This document shows, one piece after another, positions 11,762 to 24,003 of a stretch of DNA of 64,000 nucleotides; the stretch's first letter is position 1; each line of letters begins with the position of its first letter. The stretch is from Antedon bifida (Eukaryota; Echinodermata; Crinoidea; Comatulida; Antedonidae): the NCBI GenBank assembly GCA_963402885.1, contig OY727102.1, forward strand, positions 17,050,001 to 17,114,000, in the 5' to 3' direction. A program made the translations under genes and the position numbers. The notes beneath the pieces were generated by a model. The model saw only the letters and a list, made by a program, of their open reading frames with translations. It searched no databases and was not told the origin of the DNA.

Positions 11762-14700
11762 GTTGTACCAGGCTGATATTGTGTACAATGTCCAAAGATA
11801 TTAATATTGATTCAATATTGATATTAGTGTATAAACTATAAGAGATTTATTGAGGTCAGAGTAATTAATATTTGCTGCCACCAACATAATTCAATATACT
11901 AACAAATTTAGAACCGATTTTGTAAGTTTATCTTCAAAATATTTTACAATTTGAAATTGCATATTTTGACTCTGATGTTTCACCTGCACCATGGAGCCTG
12001 CACCCAATCCCAGAGCTCCAAAGGTATCAACGCACCTTTTTATACCTCCCTGAAATGTAATGATGGTGAACAAAAATCACTTTTCAAAATTGTTGTTGTC
12101 GGCAGGCTTTTCAACAGGAAACCTGGCTGTCCCGAGTTCCCTTTTAATTTTCCCGAAATCTTCGCTTCACCCACAAATTAATTACAAATTGTAATGTTGT
12201 TCCTCATTGTCACTGACTAAACTAAACTATTTATACGTGTGTAGTAATTACCAACAGATAATCATATGGTAATTGGTATTGGCAGCAGAAAAGGCTACAC
12301 AAAATACAGTATAAATTTGTAAATACCATATTTTATCCACACATTTATTTAGGGAAATATGGTACATTTTATTAGTGTATGAGTACCATTTTTGATCGTA
12401 AAAATATACCGTACATACGGTATTAAAAAATAAAGTGTTATTTATAAATAACTTATTTACAGAATTTATTTGGCAGCAGAAACAGGGACACAGAAAAGCA
12501 CAGACAAACACAATAGGCAATTCTTGGTCCATTATTTGATATGTAATTGTCTATTATGAATCAACACTAGAAAGATACATATTGAAACATATTTCAAAGC
12601 AATTTTCAATTATCTTTAAAAAAAATGTAAAGTGACTATATTTATCTCTACAAATAAATACTATTTTTTATCAAAAGCCACAGAAATTCCATATATTGAA
12701 TTCCAGGTATTTATACCGCATATATATTTGAATTGATTTGACGTGAATTTTATTTTTTTTATATATAAATATCATATTTATCATATCTTGGGAGAAATCA
12801 CAAAATAATGCTGACAAAGACATGTTTACAATATAATCATGATAATGTACAAATACATTTATGATAAGGCCAGGGAAAATACATTATGTATATCCTCGTC
12901 AGCAGTGCAGTGGTGTAAAGTATGTGATAACATAGCTATAGGCCTAGACCCAGTTCGAGTAAAATATTAATATTTTTTTAAATAATTACCTGAAGAGAAA
13001 TCAAAGTATTGAGTTTCATTTCAACTGTCAATCTCGGTATTTATTTCTTTAAAAAGCAAATATGAATTTTGTTGATGTGGGGTTAAGTATGGCACGCCGA
13101 AGGCTGACGAGAACAGTCTTATCTATTTTCCATGGCCTAATGACTCAAGTAACAACCACCAATACATGGAAATCTAACAACTACAGAAAAACGAATTATG
13201 TAAAAACACCACCACTCTACTGTACATCAATTGGGCAACAATAATGTAAAAAGCATTTTAGGTCCAGTCCAACATATGAGGTTGTAGATAAAATGCTAAT
13301 GTTATATACAAAAACTAATAATATCACTAAGTACTATGAAATAAAGTACAATGACCAGTGTTTTAGTTACACCGCCATAGCCCATTTGGGCTAGCACTAC
13401 TGTATGTACGGTACTTGTAAAAAGCTTGTCAACATTTGGTTTAAATTCAACTAAAATTGATTTAAATTCTTACTACTTGTATAAAACGTAATAAACTAAC
13501 ATCATAATTAGTTTAATGTAAATTTACAATACATGAAATACTATATTCTATAGGCCTAGGAATATCAGACAGGAGGAGATGAAATTGGCAAAGGTGGCTT
13601 CAGTATCCAAGGGAGGGAGTGGGGAGGGTATGCTGCTGAAATTCCTACAAACAGTGTAGGCCTCTACCACCCTGATAATGCCATAAACATTTTGAACATT
13701 TCTTGCAGTACTCATAATACTTATTAATTTGAACTTTTGGTAAAAACAATTATTTCGATCTACTTTATTTACTCTCAGGTTAAAAATATATACTGAATTA
13801 AATGCATGTATACACAAATTAAGAACATTAATCCAAATATTGATCATCCTGATGTTCATTTCCGTCACAGATTTAAATGTGGTCAACTTTCTGTCGATGA
13901 TCTTGGATCTGTGTTCCTCATTTGTAAAATGTTACCCTGGTGTGATTATTTGAATATAAATAACAACGTATTCAGCACAAATTTATTGAATATATATATT
14001 CATGGCAGATATCTCAAAATTGAAAAATTATTTACAATATTTATCTGCAAAATATAGTGAAAAGTAAACAAATTCTTTACTTAACACTGCTCTCTACAAA
14101 AATAATAACCTCTAATAATATTAATACACTAAATGTAAACACTAATTCACAAACAGCGCCTAAAAAATAACAATACATTTTGTTCTAGAAAGCACAATAG
14201 TATATCCTGTTCTTTCCTCCTGTTAAATGAGAGGTATAAGCTTAAACACTACAGCCAACCCCTATTCAGGGGAGACCCCCAATAAGGGGGCACTTTGTTG
14301 GGTCCTAAAGGTTCTACTGTAGTAAATTAGGTATAATTCATGTGCAGACTTACTCTATCTAAGTATCCTGTAATAACAAATCATTTTCATTTACTAATAC
14401 CAATACCAAACAGTAGACAGAAACATTTGTTTTTCTTATAAATATCTGCGACTATAAAATATCAGTTATTTGTACATGCCTAGCAAATTAATACTACTGT
14501 AGAATTAGTGATGGCTAAATTCATCTTTAAAACATTTGATTGTCCATAATGTAAAAGGAATTACACAGATTATTAGTTACAAGAGTACAATCGAGTACAA
14601 TAACAAACAAACAAGGCATTATGATGCTTTTACTAATGTTATTTCTTAATAAGTGCATAAAACCTTTGCTCTTAATTTTTTATAAACAAACACAAACCTG

Positions 14701-15569
14701 CATGATTTAAAATGTTTTCACAAATCACTATTCAAGTTTACATTATGCTTACACAGGAGAAAATTCAAGTTAAAATCAGTTAATTGTAGTAGTAGCTGGT
14801 TTACTGGTTTAAACTGGTATTTAAACATTTCCAGTTGGTTCTAACCAGTTACAACCAGTTTACAACATGTAATTTGGTTACTAATACTTGGCTACTGGAA
14901 TTTTTTCCTGGTTAAGAAATCCATGATTGGAAATAAGGTTAAAGTTCACACTGTGAACACATCTGAATGTATTCCTCAATAAACTAAAATGTTTGATTAA
15001 ACAAAATAATAAAAATATAGAACTTACTATGGTACAGTTGTACCTCTGAATAACCTGAAAAATGTACAAACTCTTATATTTTTATAATATGTTCAGATTT
15101 AAGAGACAGTATTTTTTTCTTATCAGGTAAAACATGGTTTCCAAAAAAAAAATAAAATGTTGTTCTTATACACACTTGAATGATCACTACACTTTAGGGA
15201 GGGCCAGTAATTCCCAATTACACACAAATTTAAATCATGAATTTTTAAGACGCAAAATATCGGAATCATCTTTATTGACACTGACAACTTTAATGAACTT
15301 TAAAAAACAATTACAACTACTTTATAGCTTTATACACATGTTAGAAATAATCGCCAGTATTTTTTACTAAATATTGCAAGCTCTTTCTCAAACATATGTT
15401 TCATCTTCCATGTACAGAAAAAAAGATGATGATTAATTATTATATATGGAAATTTTTGATGGCAGAAAGGAAGCCACCATTATTGTCATGTCTACGAGCA
15501 GAATTCAAATGTTTTGATTGATTGGATTGCCACGAACAATGTAAAGAAATTGCGCCCTCTATAGGCAAA
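11762..15569. other. spacer between SLC66A3 and the calcium sensor gene
   Basis: No coding exon with homology was found. A slightly GC-richer patch at about 11950-12170 contains a minus-strand acceptor-like site and a short open frame (FGALGLGAGSMVQVKHQSQ). It could be an untranslated first exon of SLC66A3, but this is not supported further. The rest is AT-rich with poly-A and poly-T runs. Confidence 0.5.
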
Positions 15570-15575
15570 TTTATT
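15570..15575 (-). other. candidate polyadenylation signal of the calcium sensor gene
   Basis: AATAAA on the minus strand, about 190 nt downstream of the stop codon at 15764-15766. A second one lies at 15271-15276. Confidence 0.4.
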
Positions 15576-15763
15576 TGGTACGGTGAAATGTATGTTGATG
15601 AAGGGGGTAAGCTTATACCCAAATCAATAGTGTAATACTAAATTATTTAAAAACAAGTATTAATGGTTGTAGTAGTAGTTTTTGTAGTATAATTTTAGAA
15701 GATTTTGTATACTAAATAATTTTTTGGAAACCATGCTTACTACAGCATCTGGCACTGTATTGC

Positions 15764-17217
15764 TTACATAAAGGAAGTACCACCACTAGGGTCACACTGT
15801 AGTAACCTCACTATTGATGGATCGCTCTTGGCCCCTTCAATGAATTCTGACAATGAAAGCTTGCCGTCCGAATTCTTGTCCATTTGTCTGAAAATCTTGT
15901 CTGTTCGTTTTTCTGGTGTTGATTCATCTTCAGGCATCTTCATTACCGAGCCAACCATTTTATAAATTGCCTGAAAAGACACACATAAATGTTAGTGATT
16001 TATTTTAAAAACATGAAAAATTAAGATTAATAAAATCCAGACTTTGAACAGGCCATTTTGAAGTTTTAATAAAGTTAATCAATTCCATAGAAAAAAACCC
16101 AGGAAAAATATGTTAAATATATTAAATACTGAAAGATGAGGGCATATCAATTTGATCGTTGGTGCCCGTGCGTACAATTGACGGACTAGTGCTGTTCCTC
16201 TGTACCATGGCAAGAATGTTAAAGAGTCGCTATCCAATTGGGTTTGAACAATACCATGACAGCCTCAGTGGCAGAATGGTTAGTACATCTGCATATCAAG
16301 CAGAAGGTTCCGGTTTTCGAATCTCGGTTGGGGCTACTTTTTCTCATTCTCACAGATTTCCTCATCTTATCGTTTCAAGGGGTTCTACTGTAATATAGAT
16401 ATTTAATTTTTTTATATAGAAATTAAATTTCTATAGAAAGAGAAATAAATCAATTGATACTTACCCGTACTATTTCTAACATTTCTTGTCTTGATATAAA
16501 ACCATTACCATCAAGATCATACATAGAGAAGGCCCACTTTAATTTCTGCTCAAGATTGCCACGAGAGGTCACACTCAAAGCACAGATGAACTCTCGAAAA
16601 TCGATTGATCCATCATTGTTCTGATCAAATGTGCGGAATACGTGCTCTGCAAATTTGGATGCGTCACCATATGGAAAGAAATTACCATATATCTTTTTGA
16701 ATTCTTCAACTGTCAGTCTGCCACTTGGGCAATCTGGAGATATAAAAAGATTTAGTTATTTATCATTATTTCTTTATACTTTAGCCTCTTCAATGAAAGA
16801 CTGTTCTCCCAAAGGGCCCAGTTATGATCAGTGGCTGTGTGTGTGTACTAGTACACCGGGGTAACCTCTTACTCATCTCGAAAGATGTAATAGGTTCTTT
16901 AAAGTGCACATGAGCTATAGATGTGTACACTGGACCTATGGTTTATAGTCGTTATTCTACCACCAGAACCATGGAGCTAGTGAGCCTCGAACCCTTGCCG
17001 ATGTTATGGCATGTAATAGCTGTTTAAATATTGGATGAATAAATAAACAGAAAATTTGGTAGGCAAATCAGTAAAATTAAAATATTGGCACTTGTGTTGA
17101 GATAGTACCTTTGAGGAATCCCTTGTACCATTCTTGAAGCTCAGTTTCGGAAAATTCTGTTTCTTCACGAAGATCAACCAAAACCTCTGGTCGTAGTTTA
17201 CTATTCTGTTTACCCAT
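15764..17217 (-). CDS. NCALD/HPCAL1: neuronal calcium sensor of the hippocalcin/neurocalcin group
   Basis: Three coding exons (17109-17217, 16465-16733, 15764-15970) join in phase into 194 aa, the family's normal length (193 in human HPCA and NCALD). The N-terminus MGKQNSK is the family's myristoylation signal. EF-hand 1 is the usual disabled one (KDCPSGRLT, residues 36-44). EF-hands 2, 3 and 4 keep all ligands: [12 protein letters not shown] (73-84), [12 protein letters not shown] (109-120) and [12 protein letters not shown] (157-168). The C-terminus [17 protein letters not shown] is typical. In this family, calcium binding exposes the lipid anchor so that the protein moves to membranes and regulates partners such as guanylate cyclases or receptors. 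The sequence fits the ancestor of vertebrate HPCA, HPCAL1, HPCAL4 and NCALD equally well, so the symbol is a group label. A 3' splice site at 17237/17238 (minus strand) shows at least one untranslated exon further upstream, which was not located. Confidence 0.95.
16138..16225 (+). repeat. dispersed repeat R3, copy 1
   Basis: Shares ATGAGGG, ATCAATTTGATC, GTGCGTACAATT and GGACTAGTG-TGTTCC in order with 19226-19312. It sits in intron 2 of the calcium sensor gene, directly before a tRNA-like segment, so it may be part of one SINE. Confidence 0.5.
16257..16335 (+). repeat. tRNA-like segment (SINE head or tRNA pseudogene)
   Basis: GCCTCAG at the left pairs with TTGGGGC at the right as a 7-bp acceptor stem. 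Between them are a GGCAGAATGGTTAGT A-box-like run, a TCTGC-loop-GCAGA anticodon stem with an ATC triplet, and TTTTCGAATCTC at the T-arm. The T-stem pairs poorly and the anticodon is unusual, so it is not called a functional tRNA gene. Confidence 0.45.
16770..17013 (-). mobile_element. tRNA-derived SINE, family S1 (copy in intron 1 of the calcium sensor gene)
   Basis: Read on the minus strand it contains GCAAGGGTTCGAGGCTCACT, GGACTATAAACC-like text, CATCTTTCGAGATGAG and a tail matching the end of the 50998 copy (CTTCATTGAAGAGGC-like). The tRNA-like 5' end is truncated. It is in the same sense as the host gene. Confidence 0.75.
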
Positions 17218-18171
17218 AATTCAAGATGATATACGTACTGAAATATAAAAAAATACACAATAAAATGTTAATATACGAGTATTGGATTGTATATACTGTA
17301 TAAAATTGAGGTATTTTATCCACAAATATGAAAATTGATTTTTTAATTTATTGGTGTAAAGTCAAAAGCTTGAAAAAAGATACTTGACAATTACAATTGG
17401 TTTTCCACCAAGTGCAGATAACCAAAATACAAATATTACTCCAATACGATAAGTCACACATCACTTCCACATTATAAACAGCTATACTAAGCGCTCACTA
17501 GCTCAAGCCACAGGGTCTACCATGTATAACAGTTGAACCAACCACAGTATAAAATTAAAGACTGCCCTCTTGAGCGTGTATCTGGTTGTCATAGTAATAT
17601 TCCTTATTCTTGGTAGACTGTCATCATTCAAACAATAATAATAAATATCAAGTATATTTAATGACAAAATTAAAATGAGGAATTTTATTCATGGTGTTTT
17701 CTGGTTTAAAATATAGCGTTGATTGAACTCAATGCTTAATCTGTGAACTAGTAAAACATCTTTATTGGCAAATGGTCACACTAATTATTTTGGCTGAGGA
17801 AATTACAGTATAACCAGCCAAATTCCTTAATTTTCACTCAAGAAACCTCTATACCTTGAGCTTTAGACCAACCTGGACATTTTACTGGCAACAAACGCTG
17901 TTTTTTAAGCATTGGTCCAGGAATATGTCTATATAATAACATACTAAAAGTCCTCATAACTCTGCAAAACATACTTGCAAAGTTACAAGTAAAATATGAA
18001 ATGGCGCCATCATTAAGGAAAAACGCTAAACGAGGATACATGAAGATGATTTAGTTTTGTTGTCTGACATATTTCTGGACTAATCCTGAAAAAAAAAATC
18101 AGGTCTAATCCTATTTTGGCCTAATTGTTTTATTTTATTTTTCTACCCATCTCTAATTAACTTGTTGACGC

Positions 18172-18361
18172 TCACAGAGTGGCATAACAGCTATAAGCGC
18201 TCACTGGCTAAAGCTTACTGTATGGGGCCCCAGAGTAGTGCTCACAGGAAAAAACAGGGATTAAATTGAAAAGGCTAGAAACACCCGAGGCCTCCAGCGC
18301 TGGAGAGCCACTTAAGGTTCCTAAACCAGTGGTCTCAGGCCTCTGTGTTATGCCACTGTGG
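18172..18361. mobile_element. MITE-like element with CACAG..GTGGCATAACA ends
   Basis: The left end CACAGAGTGGCATAACA is inverted at the right end as TGTGTTATGCCACTGTG. The element is about 190 bp and non-coding. Target duplications are not evident. It almost abuts the next element. Confidence 0.55.
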
Positions 18362-18372
18362 TCACACCTTTC

Positions 18373-18576
18373 TAAAGTCTATTTTCCTGTCGACGTTAGT
18401 CGACGCTATCGTTAATAATAATCGGCGACCTTCTACGTAAACATTGAAATGTTAACAATTTACAGGAAAAGGTACTCGCTATCATTTCAACTTGATCATT
18501 TTCAAACGATCGTCGTTGAACTGTTAACGATCAACGACGATAGCGTCAAATAACGTCGACAGGAAAACAGGCTTTA
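18373..18576. mobile_element. MITE with ends containing TTTTCCTGTCGACGTTA
   Basis: Long imperfect terminal inverted repeats: TTTTCCTGTCGACGTTA-GTCGACGCTATCGT on the left, and on the right the complement with TTTGACGCTATCGTCG. The outer ends are TAAAGTC and GGCTTTA, so TA target sites are likely. It is about 200 bp and can fold almost end to end. Confidence 0.7.
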
Positions 18577-19077
18577 CTGTACACAATTTTATATACTGTA
18601 TGAAAATGAAAACAAATGTATTTCAATTTGACTTGTTATTGGAAATCAGCATTCAATAAATAACTTATCATGATTGCTAAAAGTTGAATTAGATTTAATC
18701 TTAAATTGAAAACATGATTATAGCATATCAATAATTTGTAAACCATTTCGAAGATGAAATCAATTTGAAGATTATGCGATTTAACACGCGTCAATGAATA
18801 CAAAATCACGTCCTCTTGTAGGCGACATTTTTGGTTAATGACTACACTTGTAATTTGAAATCCCCTGGCTACTAATTAGTACTAATTAAAGTGCAAATCT
18901 TCATCTAGAAAGGTATTATCAAAGGATATACTACGCCCACATTTAGAATTTAAACAAATGCTAAATTAAGTTTTGGATTTTTCTTGTCTGTCTGTTGTTG
19001 TTGATAACAGTTAATTATATTATTGGAAGATGAACAAAGTAATTGAAAATTGTGCAGAAAAATTAATGTTATTAATG

Positions 19078-19165
19078 TTCTTCTTTTCGTAATGTTTACC
19101 TCTCGTCGGAGAGAGAGGCTTATGTTGGTTTATCCAGGTAAGCTAGGCACGATATAGACTGTGCA
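19078..19165 (+). repeat. dispersed repeat R1, copy 1
   Basis: Contains GGTTTATCCAGGTAAGCTAG and GGCACGATATAGACTG, shared with copies at 20995-21063 and 40440-40535. The upstream part (CTCTTCG-like, then a hairpin-like run) is less conserved. The class is unknown. Confidence 0.55.
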
Positions 19166-19225
19166 GTTAAAGCCTCAGGGCTGAACTGGGGATTTCAATG
19201 TTGGTGTCTTGCTGAAATGTCTACA

Positions 19226-19312
19226 CAAATATTGAAGATGAGGGTGTATCAATTTGATCTCTGGTGCATGTGCGTACAATTTAGGGACTAGTGTTGTTCC
19301 ATCGTAGTTTCT
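19226..19312 (+). repeat. dispersed repeat R3, copy 2
   Basis: Same word order as 16138-16225. It lies about 60 bp after repeat R1 copy 1, so R1 and R3 may be parts of one longer element. Confidence 0.45.
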
Positions 19313-19486
19313 TTCTTTAGTCATTTAGCATTCATTCAAAAATACATTTAAAACACATAAACAAAGAATAAATAAAAATTTGGGATTTAAAAATGTATAA
19401 AACCAAAGTGAATGGATGCAAGGATGACCGATAAAATAGACAAGTCCATTTATTTACAATGGGGTCTACTGATAGTGTTAAAGAGC

Positions 19487-19546
19487 ATATCACTATCATA
19501 TTTAGGCACATCACACTTTAGTTTGAAAGTGTAGACAGAGCTTTAA
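19487..19546. mobile_element. MITE family A, right-end fragment
   Basis: Carries TTTAGGCACATCACACTTT and GTGTAGACAGAGCTTTA, the right end of family A. The left half is missing. Confidence 0.65.
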
Positions 19547-19990
19547 ACAGATCATATGATGCACTGTAGCGTTATGTGTATTTATTGCAAGAACAACAAC
19601 AAAACAAATTTGCAAGAAGCAAGTGTAGCGCATAACAGAAGGGATGTTGGACGAGTAGCTAGATGAGATGGGAAAGTATGTATACTCTTGTTCAAATAAA
19701 TGTGTTGAATAAAGTAAAGACTCAGTAATGTGTTATGCTGAACTATGGTACACTTTACACTACAGAAGTATCATTGTTAAATTAAAGACTTCCAGTGATT
19801 TATTGAAATAAAATCCAGTGGAAGAAGTGATTTATTAGAAGTACAAAATTAGATCAAAAGCATATCTTTTCACATGGAAATTGTTTAGAATACATAGCTA
19901 TAAATAGACTATGTTAAACAAAGTCATGTGTTTCATGTTTTAGCAGCACTGCACTGTATTTTGCTTAGTACAGATACACAAATGAATTAA

Positions 19991-20031
19991 TTTTTTTGTC
20001 AAACTAGTTTGATAATGTAGACAGAGCTATA
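19991..20031. mobile_element. MITE family A, short right-end fragment
   Basis: TTTTTTTGTCAAACTAGTTT followed by GATAATGTAGACAGAGCTAT matches the final 40 bp of family A. Confidence 0.65.
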
Positions 20032-20994
20032 TAATCTGCAAACAAATTCAATGAAATAATCAGTTTGTTGCCTCCAAGATAAATAGAACAGTAACAAAGT
20101 ACTGTACACACAAACAAATATATACCATATTATAGTATAGGCCAACTATTTATAGAAAAAAGAAATTGATGATAAATATTTGGAATAATATTCTGGTGCA
20201 TATTTCATTTCATTTATTCGACCAATACACAGATACAGAACAGAAACAAAGCACAACAATTACTATAACGAGTCTTTGCCCCTTAAAAAACATCGAAATA
20301 CAAAAAATATTGCACCATATTAGGAATAAAAAGAGCCGTACTGTATATGTTTTAAAACTCTTAAAATGAATTTATATTGTAATTTTCAGATTGTAAATTT
20401 TAACCTTGCTATATTTTATTTTATTAACTTTTTATGAATATCTTATTGTCAAATTTTAATAGGCTTGTGCGTCATTTGGATGTAAATGTTATGGAATTTG
20501 CGCAATATCAATAAATCATAATTAATTATTATCAAGTTTACAACTGGTGACAAGAACTCCTACTATAAAAATCATATAATATATTCAAAACATCTTTGAG
20601 ATTATAACAAAGACAGTATTTTTAAAAGGCTTCTTCTTCAAACCTGGTTCTGCCTACTCCTTGTCAACTCAATACAAAGTGAATGGTTTTCTTAAGAGAC
20701 TACTTTACTTTGACATTGACAGAAACGAATGACTGTATTAAATAACATGAGCATACTTTACAAAAGCTTGTAATTTAAGTCTTATTACAATACTAATGTT
20801 CTCTAGGCATACGTTTGATATTAAAATAATTCTCATTATTACTGCTTGATGGAGAATAGAATAACAATATAAAGTACATTTCATTTTATATACAATTTCT
20901 GTAGTCAGTATGATTCAATATTTCTGAAAGGGTTTATCATCTGACATAGTGTAGGTGACTTGTACTAAACTTCATTACCAAATAGACAATGAAA

Positions 20995-21063
20995 ATTTCT
21001 GCTCTTCGCGGTTAAAAGGCTATTGTTGGTTTATCCAGGTAAGATAGGCACGAAATAGACTCA
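20995..21063 (+). repeat. dispersed repeat R1, copy 2
   Basis: GGTTTATCCAGGTAAGATAG followed by GGCACGAAATAGACT, as in the other R1 copies. Confidence 0.55.
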
Positions 21064-21920
21064 TTTATCATTCGTACTAAACTTCATTACCAAATAGACA
21101 TTTTTAAAAGCAAACACACACCAATTGGTACTGTACGTCACATAGAAGTTCCTCTCTCTCACTCAGGTGTTCATAATGCAGTGCATGGTCTCTAAATCCA
21201 GTGACGGGTGATACAAAATATTGTGTCCAGTCAGAAAACGGTCTCAACGAAACTTATCATAAAACTAACGGTTTGTTTGTTAGTTCTCCCGATATTATTC
21301 TGTCTCAATTGATATTTATTTTTCTTTAAACTTTGTTAATTTAAACAAAATAAATGGGTCAATTTAAAAAGTGCTTTTTAGTTATAGCACTTCATCGTTT
21401 TTTATATTATTGTAAGTTAAAATATCAGTAAGTCTTCCCATTCAACTAAATACTATTCATTATTATCATTTTACTATGATTGAAATAATAAATTGTTGAT
21501 ATTTTTAAAGTGAAGATTACGTATTATCATACTGCAAATGCAAACCGATTTTAGACTTCAAAAATCCGTAGCTATACAGTAGGTATTACTTTTAAATAAA
21601 CTTGAAAGAAGAATTCATTTTCAATGGGTTAAAATCATTAACATCATCTATCTATAAATTATAATAGGAAATAACACTGCTCACGAAAATATCTTTCTCA
21701 TGCCATTTATGAATAATATTTCTGTTCTTAAAAGCATTTTGCACAGTGGTATTACCATGGGCGTTGATGAAAAGGTCAGAAGGTGATGGCAAAGAATGAT
21801 GCAATTTACCATCATCTCTACCATCATCATTAGGCCTAGTACTTCGTTTAAATTAATTTACTTTTATTTTTTTGGCCCTTGAAATAATTTCAATTAAATG
21901 CACAAGTTTAATCAGGATTT

Positions 21921-22170
21921 TTTTTATGAAGGCTATTATGTTTTCAATATTATGATAATAATAATAACTGAACTGAAACCGTAACATTTTACAATACAAA
22001 AGTTAAAATTCATAAGAAAATATTTGCATAAGTAAAGACGTTTCGTTTCGTTTTTATGAAGGCTATTATGTTTTCAATATTATGATAATAATAATAACTG
22101 AACTGAAACCGTAACATTTTACAATACAAAAGTTAAAATTCATAAGAAAATATTTGCATAAGTAAAGACG
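21921..22170 (+). repeat. perfect 120-bp direct duplication
   Basis: Bases 21921-22040 recur without a mismatch at 22051-22170, separated by 10 bp (TTTCGTTTCG). The period is 130 bp. Complete identity in non-coding DNA points to a very recent tandem duplication or an assembly duplication. There is no coding frame inside. Confidence 0.9.
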
Positions 22171-22493
22171 ATGTAAGGTTAAGTTAAATGATTAGTTTTA
22201 ATTTCAAAACATAAAAAAAAACATTAAATAAAAGTATATAGCCTAGTATTATTAGTAAACTTCATTACAATTTTTCTTTAATATTTATAGCATACTATTA
22301 CATTATACTTTATTTTAATTCTTTTATACAAGAAAATTTAATTATGCGTTGTATTAATAATGAAAAATTTGATTAAAACATGAATTAATGATCTACTTAA
22401 TTACTGTTCGAATTTTAGCATAGTATAAATCATATAGTATATTACATTGTATCTATTTCAGGAAAGAGTTTAAATGAGTTAAAAATTATAGTC

Positions 22494-22646
22494 AAAGCTT
22501 TGGATCCCACCTGGAGGCGACACAACGCAAGCATGCACGCACAACATAATTTGACCAATCAGAAGCTACAGATCATCCAAAATGTCGCTTGTGATTGGGC
22601 AAATTATATATATTTCTTGCATTGTATTCTAGTGGGACTAAGCTAA
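22494..22646. mobile_element. MITE family B, copy 1
   Basis: The left end GCTTTGGATCCCACCTGGAG and the right end CTAGTGGGACTAAGC are inverted partners. Inside, two GACCAATC / GATTGGGC motifs face each other. The plan matches copies at 41841 and 51763. Confidence 0.65.
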
Positions 22647-23625
22647 AAATTGAGAAAGTTCAATATCTTAATAGTTAGACACATCAACTCCTTATTTTTT
22701 TCGTGATTCTTTTGTGATGTTATTTGTCGGTATAATGTCTATAATGGGTTCATGAATTATTAATACTATTCAATATCCTGTTCCAATAACAACATACTGT
22801 AGGCCCTACTATGGTAAAGCTGGTCCCAGTATGTCTGTGTTTGTATAATAAATATTCTACAACATGCTTTATAAATGCTTCTGTTGCATTAAAATTGATG
22901 TGAAAATGTTTTAGGTCTTGTTAGTCTTCTTTCAACATGAATCTACTGCAGTTGCTGCAGTAATTAGATTTGTTTACTCTTAAACTTATTTACAGTATGT
23001 AGTTTTTTCAGTCAAGCTTTTTTTTGGTAATCATACACACTGTCTATTGCTGTAAACGCTTTTGCAAAAACTAACAATGTATTGCAATAAAACAAAAGTT
23101 ACAGCAGTATAAAACTGCAGTAGAATTATTTTAACATCATTCAGCAGTTTGAAAGGCTCTCTAAAAATACACTTTATATTTCACTATTGTACATTTCACA
23201 TGTCACTTCATGCAACAATCATTAATTCTATGCATTTCTGTTTAGTGAAGAAGAAGAGTAGTACCGTTATGTCTTGTTGCCATAACTAATCTAGAGTTCC
23301 TCAATATGAACAGTATGATTGCCTTAACTGCGCATAATCAGTTTTGGCTACAATCATTCTTATTTCAGTTGAAACACAACTAAAAATAGAATATTTAAAT
23401 ATTTACAAATGGGAATGATGGTCATGAATATGAAATAAAGTGTTGGTGATAAAGAAGATGGTGGTGATACTATTTATGATAATTATGATACAAGTTTGTC
23501 CACTACAAACATTTCTGATGTTGATGATTGTGGTTTAACACCATTTTATTTGGAAGTTTTCATGTAACCAGTGATACTATGATGATCATAAGTTGAATTG
23601 CTGATGACGATCTTTTAACTAGCTA

Positions 23626-24003
23626 AAGCCTTGATCGCACTCGGCTAAGTAGTGAAATTAAATTAACCGACTCATAGATTAAAGTAACCAAGAAAAGACA
23701 CAATTCGCTACAATTCACACAGGGTTACATTAACCAAGTCCAATACTGTAGTTACTTTAACCGACCACTGTGTGCCCAGTAAAACTTGCCATGGTCTCGG
23801 TAAAACTAACCACGTGGCTAAAAAGTCCAATCCGAACGTGCGGCTTATGCTGACACATGCGAGTCAATCATTGTTTTTAACATCACAGTTAAATTTTGGT
23901 AAAAGCTAACTGCGTGAAAGTATCCAAGTGCGAACGATGGTCAAATCTTCCGATGACATTAAAGTTAAATTTACCATTTTTCAAGTCCAGTGCGAACAAG
24001 GAT
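23626..24003. mobile_element. MITE-like element with CCTTGATCGCACTCGG ends
   Basis: The left end is CCTTGATCGCACTCGG; the right end reads CCAGTGCGAACAAGG, its near complement. The 375-bp interior repeats words such as TTAACCGAC and AAACTAACC. No coding frame or clear target duplication was seen. Confidence 0.5.

Noticed and set aside
11891-12073. Minus-strand frame with FGALGLGAGSMVQVKHQSQ after an acceptor-like site
   Set aside because: Looked exon-like and GC-richer, but it does not fit the phase or sequence of SLC66A3 and no gene was recognised; kept only as a possible untranslated exon.
12248-12532. Minus-strand frame starting MDQELPIVFVCAFLCPCF that resembles a signal peptide
   Set aside because: The frame turns into low-complexity AT-rich sequence and no following exon was found.
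13548-14057. Overlapping frames of 112 and 83 codons on opposite strands
   Set aside because: No domain, biased AT-rich codons, no splice partners; treated as chance.
15134-15370. Plus-strand frame of 78 codons (MVSKKKIKCC...)
   Set aside because: No similarity, starts in a poly-A run and lies in the 3' flank of the calcium sensor gene; treated as chance.
16257-16335. Functional tRNA gene with ATC anticodon
   Set aside because: Weak T-stem, unusual anticodon and a neighbouring repeat shared with 19226; more likely a SINE head.
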